From contig JAZQFJ010000091.1 of assembly GCA_045539475.1 (NCBI GenBank), positions 1-64,000 of the forward strand: 64,000 nucleotides of DNA. Direction: 5' to 3'. Below, piece after piece: positions 26,909-35,873 of this stretch; position 1 is the stretch's first letter; every line of letters begins with the position of its first letter. The position numbers were made by a program, and so were the translations under genes. The stretch is from SIG480 sp045539475 (GTDB lineage Bacteria; Bacillota; Clostridia; Oscillospirales; JAAYXM01). The notes under the pieces are model-generated. The model was not told the origin of the DNA and did no database searches. It worked only from the letters and a program-made list of their open reading frames with translations.

Positions 26909-26945
26909 CCGTGTCATCCTGAGGCTTTGTTTCAGGATGACACGG
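26909..26945. repeat. Perfect 14-bp palindrome between lyase and hexosaminidase genes
   Basis: CCGTGTCATCCTGA (26909-26922) pairs exactly with 26932-26945 across a 9-base loop. There is no T run, so it is either a processing/REP-like palindrome or a weak terminator. It leaves co-transcription of the two flanking genes possible. Confidence 0.7.
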
Positions 26946-26970
26946 AGAAGAAACACGAGGAGAAAATGAT

Positions 26971-29181
26971 ATGAAGAAGTTACCTAAAATCACACCCGTA
27001 CCGCAAAAGCTTCGGATTGGTGATTCAAGAATAGAAATAGGAAGGCTTGCAAATGCGGATTTTGAAATCATCGCGGAAAACCTTTCCGGAGATTTGGCTC
27101 GTTCTGCGTATGATATGCTTTGTGAAAATCTTTCCAAAAAGCTGAATGTATGTGCAGAAGAAGCAAACGGAAATGTAAAAATCATACTTTCATTGTCAGA
27201 GAATGTGCCTTGCGAGGTTGTGAAAAATTGTGAGCAGGCTTATGAAATTAAGGCAAAAGGGAATGAAATTACTCTGACGGGCTTTGGTGAGGCAGGTCTT
27301 TACTTTGCCGCTACAACGCTTTGCCAGTGCATTGAGCTTTGCGGAAATACAGCTTATGTTCCTGAAATGTCACTTCTCGACTGGCCTGATATGAGAACGC
27401 GCGGCCACTTTATGGAGTGCCGCTTTGGCTCTAACCTCATGGAGCTTGAGGACTGGAAGGCTGTTGTTGACGATATGGCGGAAATGAAGCTCAATCAGCT
27501 TGTTGTTGCGCTTTACGGTTGCTGGAATATCCAGTATGACAGAGTTGTGAGCGAGTATCTTTATATTCCGCTTAAATGTCATCCGGAGCTATCGGTCGAC
27601 GTTATAAAAAAATATTATTCACCGTCAAAAGGTGAATGGGTAAACGAAACCGTTCCGACGCCAATGGCGAAAAAAGACTATTTTGGTGAGCTTATTGCAT
27701 ACGGGAAAAAACGCGGAGTTGAGGTTCTTCCGCTTTGGAACAGCTACGGCCACAACGCTCTTGTGCCAAGGCTTATTCCGTCAATAAGCGCAAAGGATGA
27801 AAATGGTAAGCTTACGGGCTTTGGTCTTTGTCTTTCAAACAGCGAAACGTATGATGTTCTGTTTGATATTTACGATGAGATTATCGAAAAATATCTTGAG
27901 CCGAACGGCATCCGGTCGTTCCATATAGGACTTGATGAGGTAAGGCTTGAAAGAGCGATAGACCCGAACGATTTGTTCCGCGAGTTTTCTCCGTGGTGTA
28001 TGTGCCCTGAATGTGCAAAGCTCTCAAATGAAGAGAAGTTTATAAACCATGCCGTAAAGCTTATACGCCACCTGAAAGCGAAGGGCATGAAAAATGTTTA
28101 TATCTATGCTGATATGCTGATAAATACTGTAGATCCGAAAAAATTCAGGGATATACTTTCAGAAAACGACATTCTCGACGTTACTGTCCTTGATTGGTGG
28201 ACATACAGAAACGATAAAGAACGTATGATGTTCAAAACCATGCATCCGGAACTTAATATGAGGTCAACTGTCAAGCCGTGGAATTCATATTACCATTGGG
28301 ATATGACCTTTGATGCCGTTCCGAATACCTTCAATCTCTGTGAGCTTGCAGATAGTGAAGGGTGCGCTGAAGGATTGCAGGCATATTCTGCGTGGGATAA
28401 GGTTTGTGACAAAAACCACGTAAGCATGGCAGACTACAGCTGGAACTTCAAGGGAACGGGGACGGTTTCGGAGTATAATGAACGCTATGCATATCGCCGC
28501 TTCGGGAATTATTATGACGAGGCAAAAGAAGCTCTTGCTCTTATGGATAAAATAACGGATGAGGGCATAGGAAACGCAAAGCTCACGGAAACAAACGTGG
28601 GAAAGGGTATGGGAAACGTAACGCTTTTGCGCTCGCTTACATATTACGTCTATTCGTATGTTCGTGCAGATAAGCCATATCCGAGAAACTTTCCGGGAGA
28701 GCCGTTCGGAAATCTTCTTGAGGACCTCGCTACATACAAGAAACAGCTTCGGAACATCTCAGAGATGGCACAGCGTGCAAGCCAAATCTTTGAGAAACTC
28801 TCAAACTATGCCGACTGTGATAACTCACTTGCAAAACGTTTTGAATGTGAAGCAAGAAACTACGGCTGCATAGCAGACGATTATCTCGCCCTCATTGAGA
28901 TTTATGAGCTTATGGAAAAGAAAGAGAAGAATGAAGCGGTTTCGGGGAAAGTTGTGGCAATCGCAAAAGAAAGAAAGGCAGAAAGGGTTTCGCTTATGCT
29001 TGCTTTCGAGCGCACGAAGGAAGAATTTCTGCTTCCGAGCCATTTGCGTAATCAATCCATCTTCATGCAGCTTTTTACAGATATTGAGAGCTATGCTGTG
29101 AACACAGAACCCGAAAAGCTTAATTTAAATATGTGCGACCTGAGTGAAATCGGAAGTGAAAACTTCTTTGCTCTGAGATGA
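26971..29181 (+). CDS. GH20-family beta-N-acetylhexosaminidase-like protein (cytoplasmic)
   Basis: 736 residues, no signal peptide. Residues about 1-125 resemble the GH20b N-terminal domain (ITPVPQKLRIGDSRIEIGRL at the start; GLYFAATTLCQCIE near 115), followed by a TIM barrel with the start MRTRGHFMECRFGS where GH20 enzymes have the RGxxxD segment. FHIGLDEVRLE (about 323) holds the Asp-Glu pair used for substrate-assisted catalysis (family consensus HxGxDE). A CxxC (CMCPECAKLS, about 345) is extra. Expected to remove terminal GlcNAc/GalNAc from imported oligosaccharides released by the surface lyase. The barrel deviates enough that substrate is uncertain. Confidence 0.78.
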   Translation: MKKLPKITPVPQKLRIGDSRIEIGRLANADFEIIAENLSGDLARSAYDMLCENLSKKLNVCAEEANGNVKIILSLSENVPCEVVKNCEQAYEIKAKGNEITLTGFGEAGLYFAATTLCQCIELCGNTAYVPEMSLLDWPDMRTRGHFMECRFGSNLMELEDWKAVVDDMAEMKLNQLVVALYGCWNIQYDRVVSEYLYIPLKCHPELSVDVIKKYYSPSKGEWVNETVPTPMAKKDYFGELIAYGKKRGVEVLPLWNSYGHNALVPRLIPSISAKDENGKLTGFGLCLSNSETYDVLFDIYDEIIEKYLEPNGIRSFHIGLDEVRLERAIDPNDLFREFSPWCMCPECAKLSNEEKFINHAVKLIRHLKAKGMKNVYIYADMLINTVDPKKFRDILSENDILDVTVLDWWTYRNDKERMMFKTMHPELNMRSTVKPWNSYYHWDMTFDAVPNTFNLCELADSEGCAEGLQAYSAWDKVCDKNHVSMADYSWNFKGTGTVSEYNERYAYRRFGNYYDEAKEALALMDKITDEGIGNAKLTETNVGKGMGNVTLLRSLTYYVYSYVRADKPYPRNFPGEPFGNLLEDLATYKKQLRNISEMAQRASQIFEKLSNYADCDNSLAKRFECEARNYGCIADDYLALIEIYELMEKKEKNEAVSGKVVAIAKERKAERVSLMLAFERTKEEFLLPSHLRNQSIFMQLFTDIESYAVNTEPEKLNLNMCDLSEIGSENFFALR

Positions 29182-29208
29182 TAAATGAATTAAAAGGAGA
29201 GATACGAA

Positions 29209-30537
29209 ATGTTAAAAGTAGGTTTTTCGAGAGTTGATATTACGCCTCCGCTCGGGCTTAATCTTGCGGGGTATTATCATCACCGCCCGGCAGATAATAT
29301 CCTTGATCCGCTTTATGCATCGGCCGTTGCCTTTGACGATGGCGAAAAACGCGGCGTTATCCTCAGCGTTGATAATGCCGGAATCAATCAGGATATTCTC
29401 GGCAGAATCCGAGATTCAATTGCCGAAGCCTGCAATACGGTAAGAGAAGCTGTGTATATCGCCTGCACTCATACTCACCTTGGACCTCAAGTATTTGAGG
29501 GAAAGAATAAGTATGATGATCCGCCGGAATACTTAGGTTTTATCTCAAAAAAAGCGGTTGACGCCGCACGTATTGCAATGGCAGATCTCGCACCTTCAAC
29601 GTTGTCATATACTCGCGGTGAGGCAAAGGATGTTTCGTTCCTTCGCCGCTATCGTATGAAGGATGGCTCTGCTCGAACAAACCCGGGATTTCTCAACCCT
29701 GATGTTGTAGGCTTTATCGGTGAGGTTGATGAGCAGTCTCAGCTTCTTGTCATAAAGCGCGAGGGAAAGCCTGAAATCGGCATCGTGAACTTCCAGGTTC
29801 ACCCCGATGTTATCGGTGGCTGTGGGATTTCGGCAGACTATCCGAAGTTTGTCCGCGATACCTATGAAAAGCTTATTGACAATTCACGTTGCATGTACAT
29901 CAACGGTGCACAGGGTGATAGTAACCATGTCGACATACGCCTCGGCGAGGAGAAATGCCGCGGTGGGTATGACAGAGCGCGCTATATGGGAAGAAAAATC
30001 GCAATGTCTGTTGTTGCAAACTATGAGCTTCGCGAGGAAATAAAAGACACGAAAATTTCCTTTGCAAATAAAATCGTTTCCGTGAAGTACAATAAAGGTA
30101 CTCCGGAAGAAGTCGAGTGGGCAAAGGGGCTTATGGCAGAGTATGAGAAGTACGGAGACCCGAACAAAATCCCTGGAATTGCCGAAAAAGTTGCCGGCGG
30201 AACTCCCGTTCAGCTTGTTGCAAGAGCAAGTAGAATTGCCGGACTTTCAGAACTCAGCGATGAAAAAGAGCTCATTATCTCTGCTCTTGCTGTCGGTGAT
30301 GTGGTGTTCGGCGGATTCCCGGGCGAACCGTTCACTGAAATGGGGAGAATTGTCAAGAATAACTCAAAATTTACTCTTACAATCCCGTCTTGCTGCACAA
30401 ACGGCTATGAGGGATATTATCCTATGATGGAGGCGTATGATGAGGCAGGCTATGAAGCAAACTCGGCAAGATATGAAAGAGGAACAGCTGAAAAACTTGC
30501 CGATGAGCTGACAGGTCTTATAAATTCTTTAAAATAA
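29209..30537 (+). CDS. Neutral/alkaline ceramidase-like N-terminal-domain protein (cytoplasmic)
   Basis: 442 residues matching the N-terminal zinc-amidase domain of neutral ceramidases: KVGFSRVDITPPLGLNLAGY at the start, a metal-binding CTHTHLGPQ near 85, NFQVHPDVIGG near 195 and NGAQGDSNH near 230. It lacks a signal peptide and the ceramidase C-terminal domain. Bacterial members of this shape sit in glycan-degradation clusters, where an amide hydrolase role on an N-acylated sugar is more plausible than ceramide cleavage (inference). 27 bases separate it from the GH20 gene, and a terminator follows. Confidence 0.78.
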   Translation: MLKVGFSRVDITPPLGLNLAGYYHHRPADNILDPLYASAVAFDDGEKRGVILSVDNAGINQDILGRIRDSIAEACNTVREAVYIACTHTHLGPQVFEGKNKYDDPPEYLGFISKKAVDAARIAMADLAPSTLSYTRGEAKDVSFLRRYRMKDGSARTNPGFLNPDVVGFIGEVDEQSQLLVIKREGKPEIGIVNFQVHPDVIGGCGISADYPKFVRDTYEKLIDNSRCMYINGAQGDSNHVDIRLGEEKCRGGYDRARYMGRKIAMSVVANYELREEIKDTKISFANKIVSVKYNKGTPEEVEWAKGLMAEYEKYGDPNKIPGIAEKVAGGTPVQLVARASRIAGLSELSDEKELIISALAVGDVVFGGFPGEPFTEMGRIVKNNSKFTLTIPSCCTNGYEGYYPMMEAYDEAGYEANSARYERGTAEKLADELTGLINSLK

Positions 30538-30581
30538 ACCCAAATAGTATTTTATAGAGAAGAGTAAAGTGTATTGTGACT

Positions 30582-30614
30582 AAAAGCACGGGATTACATT
30601 CCCGTGCTTTTGTC
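30582..30614 (+). terminator. Intrinsic terminator after the ceramidase-like gene
   Basis: Perfect 12-bp stem AAAAGCACGGGA (30582-30593) with 30600-30611, loop TTACAT, ending in Ts. It closes the glycan transcription unit. Confidence 0.9.
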
Positions 30615-30628
30615 ATGGTGCGCTCCGC

Positions 30629-30657
30629 TTGACAAAGACAGCGCGGAAAGATATAAT
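30629..30657 (+). promoter_or_regulatory. Consensus sigma-A promoter of the lar genes
   Basis: TTGACA (30629-30634), 17-base spacer, TATAAT (30652-30657): a full match to the consensus. larE starts 37 bases downstream of the -10 box. Confidence 0.9.
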
Positions 30658-30693
30658 ATATAATTAAGAAAGTATGACAAAAGAGGTGCCCAA

Positions 30694-31440
30694 ATGACGC
30701 TTGCGCAGTTTTTTTCAGAGCATAAAAATGTCGGAATAGCGCTTTCAGGCGGCGTTGATTCCATATATCTTATGTATGTGGCGGTTTCTTGTGGTGCAGA
30801 CGTGCGGGCGTATTTTGCAAAAACAGAGTTTCAGCCTGAGAGTGAGCTTCGTGACGCAACAGAAGCTGCTGGAAAGCTCGGCGTGCCGCTTCGTGTTATT
30901 GATTTTTCTATTCTTAAAGATAAAAATATAGTTAAAAACGGTGCGGACAGATGCTATTTCTGCAAGCGCGGTATGATGGACAGAATAGCCGCGGCGGCGC
31001 ATAAGGACGGCTGTGAAATCATATGCGACGGGACTAATGCATCGGACGATGTTTCAGAAAGACCAGGCTTTTGCGCACTGGGGGAGTTTTCGGTTGTCTC
31101 ACCGCTGCGCATATGCGGAATGACAAAGGAAGAAATAAGGAATAGTGCCCGTGATGCCAGAATTCGGGTATGGGACAAGCCTTCATATTCTTGCCTTGCG
31201 ACGAGAATAAAGCAGGGAGAGAAAATTACGAAAGAAAAAATATCGCGTGTAAATGAGGCGGAAAAGGAGCTGTTCTCTCTCGGCTTTTCAAATTTCAGGG
31301 TGAGGCTCGGAACGGATGAAACAAAGCTTGAGCTTTCAAAAAAGGACACACAGTTGTATCGGCAGAATCAAAAAGAGACAGAAAAAGTATTGAAAAAGCA
31401 TTTTAACTGTGTTATTGTTGAGCCGGAGGCGCGCGAATGA
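30694..31440 (+). CDS. larE: Pyridinium-dithiocarboxylate synthase LarE-like sulfur transferase
   Basis: 248 residues. LarE adenylates and sulfurates the nicotinic-acid-derived precursor of the nickel-pincer nucleotide. The PP-loop ATP pyrophosphatase motif ALSGGVDSIYLMY lies at about 17-29. Cysteines occur in RCYFCKRGM (near 88-92) and in KPSYSCLATRI (near 167), the latter at the place of the sacrificial or cluster-binding cysteine of known LarE proteins. First gene of a tight larE-larB-larC unit with 4-base overlaps. Confidence 0.92.
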   Translation: MTLAQFFSEHKNVGIALSGGVDSIYLMYVAVSCGADVRAYFAKTEFQPESELRDATEAAGKLGVPLRVIDFSILKDKNIVKNGADRCYFCKRGMMDRIAAAAHKDGCEIICDGTNASDDVSERPGFCALGEFSVVSPLRICGMTKEEIRNSARDARIRVWDKPSYSCLATRIKQGEKITKEKISRVNEAEKELFSLGFSNFRVRLGTDETKLELSKKDTQLYRQNQKETEKVLKKHFNCVIVEPEARE

Positions 31441-32183
31441 GCAGTTTTCATATTGACATATTAAATAAAGTAAAAAACGGGGAAATGTCCGTCCGCGATG
31501 CGGAAATTATGCTCAAAGCCGAGCCGTTTCGTGATATTGATTTTGCAAAGGTGGATACTCACCGAAGGTTGCGCAACGGAGCGTGCGAGGTCATATATGG
31601 CGAAGGAAAAAGCGCAGAACAGATAAACGGAATTTTAAAAGAGCTGTCATCTGCCGGAGAAAAGAATGTGCTGATAACACGTCTATCTGCCGAAAAGGCA
31701 GAAAAGATACCGGGAATACGATATTTTAAAGAAGCAAAAATCGGTGTTTCAGGAGAAAATGCAAAGAGAACCGGATGCGGCAAAATCTTAGTTATAACTG
31801 CGGGAACGAGCGATATTCCGGTTGCCGAGGAAGCCGCACTGACGGCAGAATTTCTGGGCAACGATGTAAAACGTATATACGATGCGGGGGTTGCAGGACT
31901 TCACAGATTGCTCCATCATCTCGATGAAATAATGAGCGCAAGTGTTATTATTGCCATTGCAGGAATGGAGGGTGCGCTTGCGAGCGTTGTCGGCGGTCTT
32001 TGTGATTGTCCTGTGATCGCGGTACCCACAAGCGTAGGATACGGTGCGGCGTTTGAGGGAATGGCGGCGCTCCTTGCGATGATGAATTCCTGCGCGAGCG
32101 GAGTGTCGGTTGTAAATATTGATAACGGCTTCGGAGCGGGATATCTTGCAAGTATGATAAATCACGTGGAGGAAAAGAAATGA
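31437..32183 (+). CDS. larB: Nickel-pincer cofactor biosynthesis carboxylase/hydrolase LarB
   Basis: 248 residues. LarB carboxylates nicotinic acid adenine dinucleotide and cleaves its phosphoanhydride. The C-terminal half is a PurE/AIR-carboxylase-like domain (ITAGTSDIPVAEEAALTAEF, IAIAGMEGALASVVGGL, PVIAVPTSVGYGAAFEG). ATG overlaps the larE stop (ATGA), so the two are translationally coupled. Confidence 0.93.
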   Translation: MSSFHIDILNKVKNGEMSVRDAEIMLKAEPFRDIDFAKVDTHRRLRNGACEVIYGEGKSAEQINGILKELSSAGEKNVLITRLSAEKAEKIPGIRYFKEAKIGVSGENAKRTGCGKILVITAGTSDIPVAEEAALTAEFLGNDVKRIYDAGVAGLHRLLHHLDEIMSASVIIAIAGMEGALASVVGGLCDCPVIAVPTSVGYGAAFEGMAALLAMMNSCASGVSVVNIDNGFGAGYLASMINHVEEKK

Positions 32184-33337
32184 GAACACTTTATCTCGAG
32201 CTTAATATGGGTGCGGCAGGTGATATGCTCGCGGCGGCACTTGCCGGTTTGCTTGATGATACAGAAAGCTTTGTGAAAGAGCTTCGCGGGATGAACATAC
32301 CGGGTGCCGAGATAGTCATTGAAGATAAAAAGAGCTTTGGTATCAGCGGAAAGGCTTTTTCCGTGAAGATAAACGGTCACTCTGAGGAAGACGGGCATCA
32401 CCACGGTCACTCAATGCAGGATATCCGTCATATTGTTGAGAAGCTCAATACAAGCGAGGATATAAAGCGTGACATTCTTGCGGTGTATAATATAATTGCC
32501 GGGGCAGAGAGCAAGGTGCATGGCGTGGATGTGCGCGAGGTGCATTTTCACGAGGTGGGGATGCTTGATGCGGTAGCGGATATCGCGGCAGTATGCCTTG
32601 CGATGAAGAAGCTAAACCCGGAAAGAGTGGTTGCAACTCCGGTTCACGTAGGTTCGGGTACGGTCAAATGTGCGCATGGAACGCTTCCGGTTCCTGCACC
32701 TGCCACAGCGGAGATTTTACGCGGAATACCGATTTACGGCGGGGCGGTGAGAGGTGAACTGTGTACGCCGACGGGCGCGGCGCTTCTTAAATACTTTGTA
32801 TCATCATTCGGGAATATGCCGGTGATAACGACAGAAAAAATCGGTTACGGAATGGGAAAACGCGAGTTTGAGACCGTAAACTGCGTCAGAGCAATGCTCT
32901 GTGAAGAGAACTGCGGCGATGATGTTTCAGAGCTTTCCGCAAACATTGATGATATGACAGGAGAGGATATCGCATACGCGGCAGAAATCTTTTTCTCATC
33001 CGGTGCGCTTGATGTGTGGACGGAGAGCATCGGGATGAAGAAATCCCGACCGGGAACAAAGCTGTGCGTGCTGTGCGAAAAGACACGCGCAGAGGAGTTT
33101 GCAAAGCTTTTACTGATGCATACAACAACCATCGGTGTGAGGGAAAATGTATGCACAAGATATGTTCTTTCGAGAAGGAATGTCACGGAGAAAACTCCGA
33201 TAGGTACAGTGCGAAAAAAAGTCTCAGAAGGATACGGAATAAAACGAGAAAAGGTTGAGCACGACGACCTTGTGCGCCTTGCACGTGAAACAGGCAAAAG
33301 CCTTTTGGAAATAAAAAAATTTCTCTCGGGACGGTGA
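32180..33337 (+). CDS. larC: Nickel insertion protein LarC, single intact frame
   Basis: 385 residues. LarC is the CTP-dependent cyclometallase that inserts nickel into the pincer nucleotide. It begins MRTLYLELNMGAAGDMLAAA and has a His-rich loop (HHHGHS, about 74-79) suited to nickel handling, then EVHFHEVGMLDAVADIAAVC. In Lactiplantibacillus plantarum the protein is made from two frames by programmed frameshifting; here a single uninterrupted frame covers both halves. ATG overlaps the larB stop. Confidence 0.93.
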   Translation: MRTLYLELNMGAAGDMLAAALAGLLDDTESFVKELRGMNIPGAEIVIEDKKSFGISGKAFSVKINGHSEEDGHHHGHSMQDIRHIVEKLNTSEDIKRDILAVYNIIAGAESKVHGVDVREVHFHEVGMLDAVADIAAVCLAMKKLNPERVVATPVHVGSGTVKCAHGTLPVPAPATAEILRGIPIYGGAVRGELCTPTGAALLKYFVSSFGNMPVITTEKIGYGMGKREFETVNCVRAMLCEENCGDDVSELSANIDDMTGEDIAYAAEIFFSSGALDVWTESIGMKKSRPGTKLCVLCEKTRAEEFAKLLLMHTTTIGVRENVCTRYVLSRRNVTEKTPIGTVRKKVSEGYGIKREKVEHDDLVRLARETGKSLLEIKKFLSGR

Positions 33338-34041
33338 GTGATATGTTCAATATAAAAATTGCAGATATCGTAGTCGGTATAGAAAACAAATACGAATATA
33401 TCCGTGAGATGTGCCGTGATTATATAACCGAAGAAGCTGCGGAGTTTTGCATCAGTGTGACTGATGAGGAGATTATGCGAGAGGATGAGGTTGAAAAAAA
33501 AGGATTTCCGCCATTTTATCTTGAGACTCTTGCAGTTTACAGAAAAATCGCCGATATGATGCCGGAATACAACGGTTTTCTCATGCATGGAGTTCTTATG
33601 TCGGCGGAGGGGCGCGGAATTCTTCTTACTGCCGAGAGCGGAACGGGAAAGTCAACCCATGCAGCACTTTGGATGCAGCTTCCGGGAGTCAGGTGCGAGA
33701 TTATAAACGGCGACAAGCCGCTTCTCCGCATAATTGACGGATGTGTTTATGCTTACGGTACCCCGTGGTGCGGAAAAGAAGGAATCCACAAAAATAAGCG
33801 TGTTGCGCTTACCGACATATGCTTTTTGGAACGCGGAAAGGAAAACAGCATCTGCAACGTTGATAAGGGAGAGATAATGCAAAATCTTTTGCCGAGCATA
33901 CACATACCGCAAAATGACGGTGTGATGGCAGTGCTTGACGCGATTGATACGATGGCAAGGCTTGTTAATTTCAGAAGGATAAAATGCAATATGGATATTT
34001 CCGCGGCAGAAACCGCATACAATGAAATCGTGAAGAAATAA
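33334..34041 (+). CDS. HPr-kinase-like P-loop protein
   Basis: About 235 residues. P-loop LTAESGTGKSTHAALW at about 98-113, followed by GDKPLLRI and YGTPWCGKEG, a pattern shared with small HPr-kinase/phosphorylase C-terminal-domain-like proteins and PEP-carboxykinase-fold ATPases. It overlaps the larC stop by GTGA at 33334; ATG at 33343 is an alternative start, both with weak ribosome-binding sites, so it is probably translated by coupling. Substrate unknown. Placement in the lar unit suggests a role tied to the nickel-cofactor enzyme or its substrate, but this is only inference. Confidence 0.7.
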   Translation: MSDMFNIKIADIVVGIENKYEYIREMCRDYITEEAAEFCISVTDEEIMREDEVEKKGFPPFYLETLAVYRKIADMMPEYNGFLMHGVLMSAEGRGILLTAESGTGKSTHAALWMQLPGVRCEIINGDKPLLRIIDGCVYAYGTPWCGKEGIHKNKRVALTDICFLERGKENSICNVDKGEIMQNLLPSIHIPQNDGVMAVLDAIDTMARLVNFRRIKCNMDISAAETAYNEIVKK

Positions 34042-34070
34042 TTTACTTTTTTTCATAGATATGGTATACT
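34042..34070 (+). promoter_or_regulatory. Probable sigma-A promoter of the DUF975 gene
   Basis: TTTACT (34042-34047), 17-base spacer, TATACT (34065-34070), 41 bases before the ATG. Confidence 0.6.
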
Positions 34071-34111
34071 TATAAAAAAGGCGGATACGCCGGAAATATG
34101 GAGGATTTGAT

Positions 34112-34720
34112 ATGGACAGAATATCTCTTAAGGAAAGAGCAAAGGAACAAATCAGAGGCAAAATATGGGATTTATTTTTGGTGACGCTTGTTGTTTCACT
34201 CATAACAGGCGCGGTGAACGGAATACTCACCCTGCTTCCGGGAGTTGGAACGGTCGGCGCGATGGTTATAACAGCGCCGCTGTCCATAAGCGTTTTCAAG
34301 ATTTATCTTGACCTCGTAAACGAAAACAAAACCCCGGTTGTCGCAGATGCTTTTTACGGTTATTCGGACTTCGGAAGCTCAGTACTCGTTGTTGTTATTG
34401 TGGCACTTTTCACCTTTCTCTGGTCGCTTCTTTTCGTCATTCCGGGAATCGTTAAGGCGCTCTCTTATTCGCAGGCGTATTACATAATTGCTGAGAATAA
34501 AGGTATGCCGGCGATTGATGCGATAAACCGCTCAAAAGAGATGATGCATGGGCATAAGATGGATTATTTTGTGCTCCAGCTTTCCTTTATAGGTTGGGGA
34601 CTTCTCGGAGTTATAACCTGTGGCATTGCATTCATTTGGATAGCTCCGTATATGAATGCAACATACGCAAACTTCTACAACAGCGTAAAAGCATCGTATA
34701 ACGCCGGAAATGTAGCATAA
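34112..34720 (+). CDS. DUF975 family integral membrane protein
   Basis: 202 residues with four to five hydrophobic segments (about 22-47, 50-68, 92-118, 150-185) and the Pro-Gly elements typical of DUF975 (FVIPGIVKALSYSQAYYIIAE, then AINRSKEMMHGHKMDYFVLQ). The family is common in Firmicutes and has no established function. GGAGGATTTGAT precedes ATG, and a terminator follows 22 bases after the stop, so it is a single-gene unit. Confidence 0.85.
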   Translation: MDRISLKERAKEQIRGKIWDLFLVTLVVSLITGAVNGILTLLPGVGTVGAMVITAPLSISVFKIYLDLVNENKTPVVADAFYGYSDFGSSVLVVVIVALFTFLWSLLFVIPGIVKALSYSQAYYIIAENKGMPAIDAINRSKEMMHGHKMDYFVLQLSFIGWGLLGVITCGIAFIWIAPYMNATYANFYNSVKASYNAGNVA

Positions 34721-34742
34721 AAAACCGCATAATATAAGTAAA

Positions 34743-34781
34743 TATACCCTTGACATTCTCAGGTGTCAAGGGTATACTTTT
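34743..34781 (+). terminator. Intrinsic terminator after the DUF975 gene
   Basis: Perfect 13-bp stem TATACCCTTGACA (34743-34755) with 34764-34776, 8-base loop, then CTTTT. Confidence 0.92.
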
Positions 34782-34812
34782 AAATGAATAATCAAATTGA
34801 AGGGTGATTGCA

Positions 34813-35751
34813 ATGATAAAGGTAGGACTTATAGGCTGCGGAAAAATAAGCGTAGGTCAGATTGCGGCATTTGATGCAACAGGAGACGCAAAGATTGTTG
34901 CTGCGTGTGATTTGTCCGAGGAGAACCTCAAAGTTGTCTGTGACAAAACAGGTGCTGTTGGATATAAGGATTATAAGGAGCTTATGACAAAGGAAGAGCT
35001 TGACCTTGTGGTTATATCGCTTCCCCATTTTCTCCATGGAGAGGCAACGTGCTTTGCGGCACGTCTCGGTATAAACGTATTCCTCGAAAAACCGATGGGG
35101 ATTTCGGTTGCAGATTGCGAGAATATGATAAAGGTATGCAAGGAAAATGACGTTATGCTGTGGGTTGGTCATGCTCATTGTTACCACCCCGCATATATGC
35201 GCGCAAAAGAACTTATAGATTCCGGCGAGCTTGGCGAGCTTGTAAGCTTTGCGGAAACACGCAATATGAATTATTTTGCTGATTCCCGTCCGCGCTGGTT
35301 CCTCAAAAAAGAGCTCTCCGGCGGCGGAATAATGATAAACCTCGGTGCACACTGTCTTGATAAAATGAAGTATTTTTCAGAATCTGAAATTGATGAAATA
35401 CATGGCCAGGTACATATCCGTGAGGGCTTTGACTGTGAGGACAGCGCTCAGTGCTTTGTGAAGATGAAAAACGGGGTTACCGGTGTCATAAACCTTATCG
35501 GTCATACTGCAGCTTCCATGAACCCGACAACAGTCTATCTGACACGCGGCGAAATCCGCATTGGTGGCAAGGTTGAGTATTGCGGAGCAGACGGAGTGTT
35601 TAAAACAGAGGAGATAGGCGGCTCGGGTATGCCTCTGCAAATAAAGGCAGTCGTTGAAACTCTCAAGAAAGGCGAAAAAACACCGTTTATAGGCGGAGAT
35701 TACGGCCTTGACATTGTTCGCGCAATAAAGAAGCTTTACGGAGAAGCATAA
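34813..35751 (+). CDS. Gfo/Idh/MocA family NAD(P)-dependent oxidoreductase
   Basis: 312 residues. N-terminal Rossmann fold with KVGLIGCGKISVGQIAAF (dinucleotide-binding glycine-rich loop) and the family EKP signature (VFLEKPMGISVADCENM, about 93); catalytic-region lysine in EKP and His in INLGAHCLDKMKYF (about 180). These enzymes oxidise or reduce sugars, inositols or amino-sugars. ATG 34813 is chosen for the GAAGGG box 8 bases upstream; GTG at 34804 overlaps that box. Probably acts with the glycan genes further upstream, though a terminator separates them. Confidence 0.85.
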   Translation: MIKVGLIGCGKISVGQIAAFDATGDAKIVAACDLSEENLKVVCDKTGAVGYKDYKELMTKEELDLVVISLPHFLHGEATCFAARLGINVFLEKPMGISVADCENMIKVCKENDVMLWVGHAHCYHPAYMRAKELIDSGELGELVSFAETRNMNYFADSRPRWFLKKELSGGGIMINLGAHCLDKMKYFSESEIDEIHGQVHIREGFDCEDSAQCFVKMKNGVTGVINLIGHTAASMNPTTVYLTRGEIRIGGKVEYCGADGVFKTEEIGGSGMPLQIKAVVETLKKGEKTPFIGGDYGLDIVRAIKKLYGEA

Positions 35752-35792
35752 ATAACCGTGAGCCAAAAAGTAATAATTTAATATGTTGCTTA

Positions 35793-35845
35793 TTGATAAA
35801 TAAGAGCCAATGTGATATAATACAATTCGTTGCATTGGCTCTTTT
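35793..35845 (+). promoter_or_regulatory. Promoter overlapped by an 11-bp inverted repeat
   Basis: TTGATA (35793-35798), 17-base spacer, TATAAT (35816-35821). The -10 lies in the 20-base loop of a perfect inverted repeat (AAGAGCCAATG 35802-35812 with 35833-35843) that is followed by TT. The repeat may be an operator, or the terminator of the preceding oxidoreductase gene; the promoter reads toward a GAGAGGAG box, ATG 35870 and the integrase remnant. Confidence 0.5.
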
Positions 35846-35873
35846 CTCTATGTGAGAGGAGCTAACAATATGG

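Noticed and set aside
35802..35843. Invertible promoter (phase-variation switch)
   Set aside because: Inverted repeats flank only the -10 box; the -35 lies outside, the loop is 20 bases, and no invertase gene is nearby.
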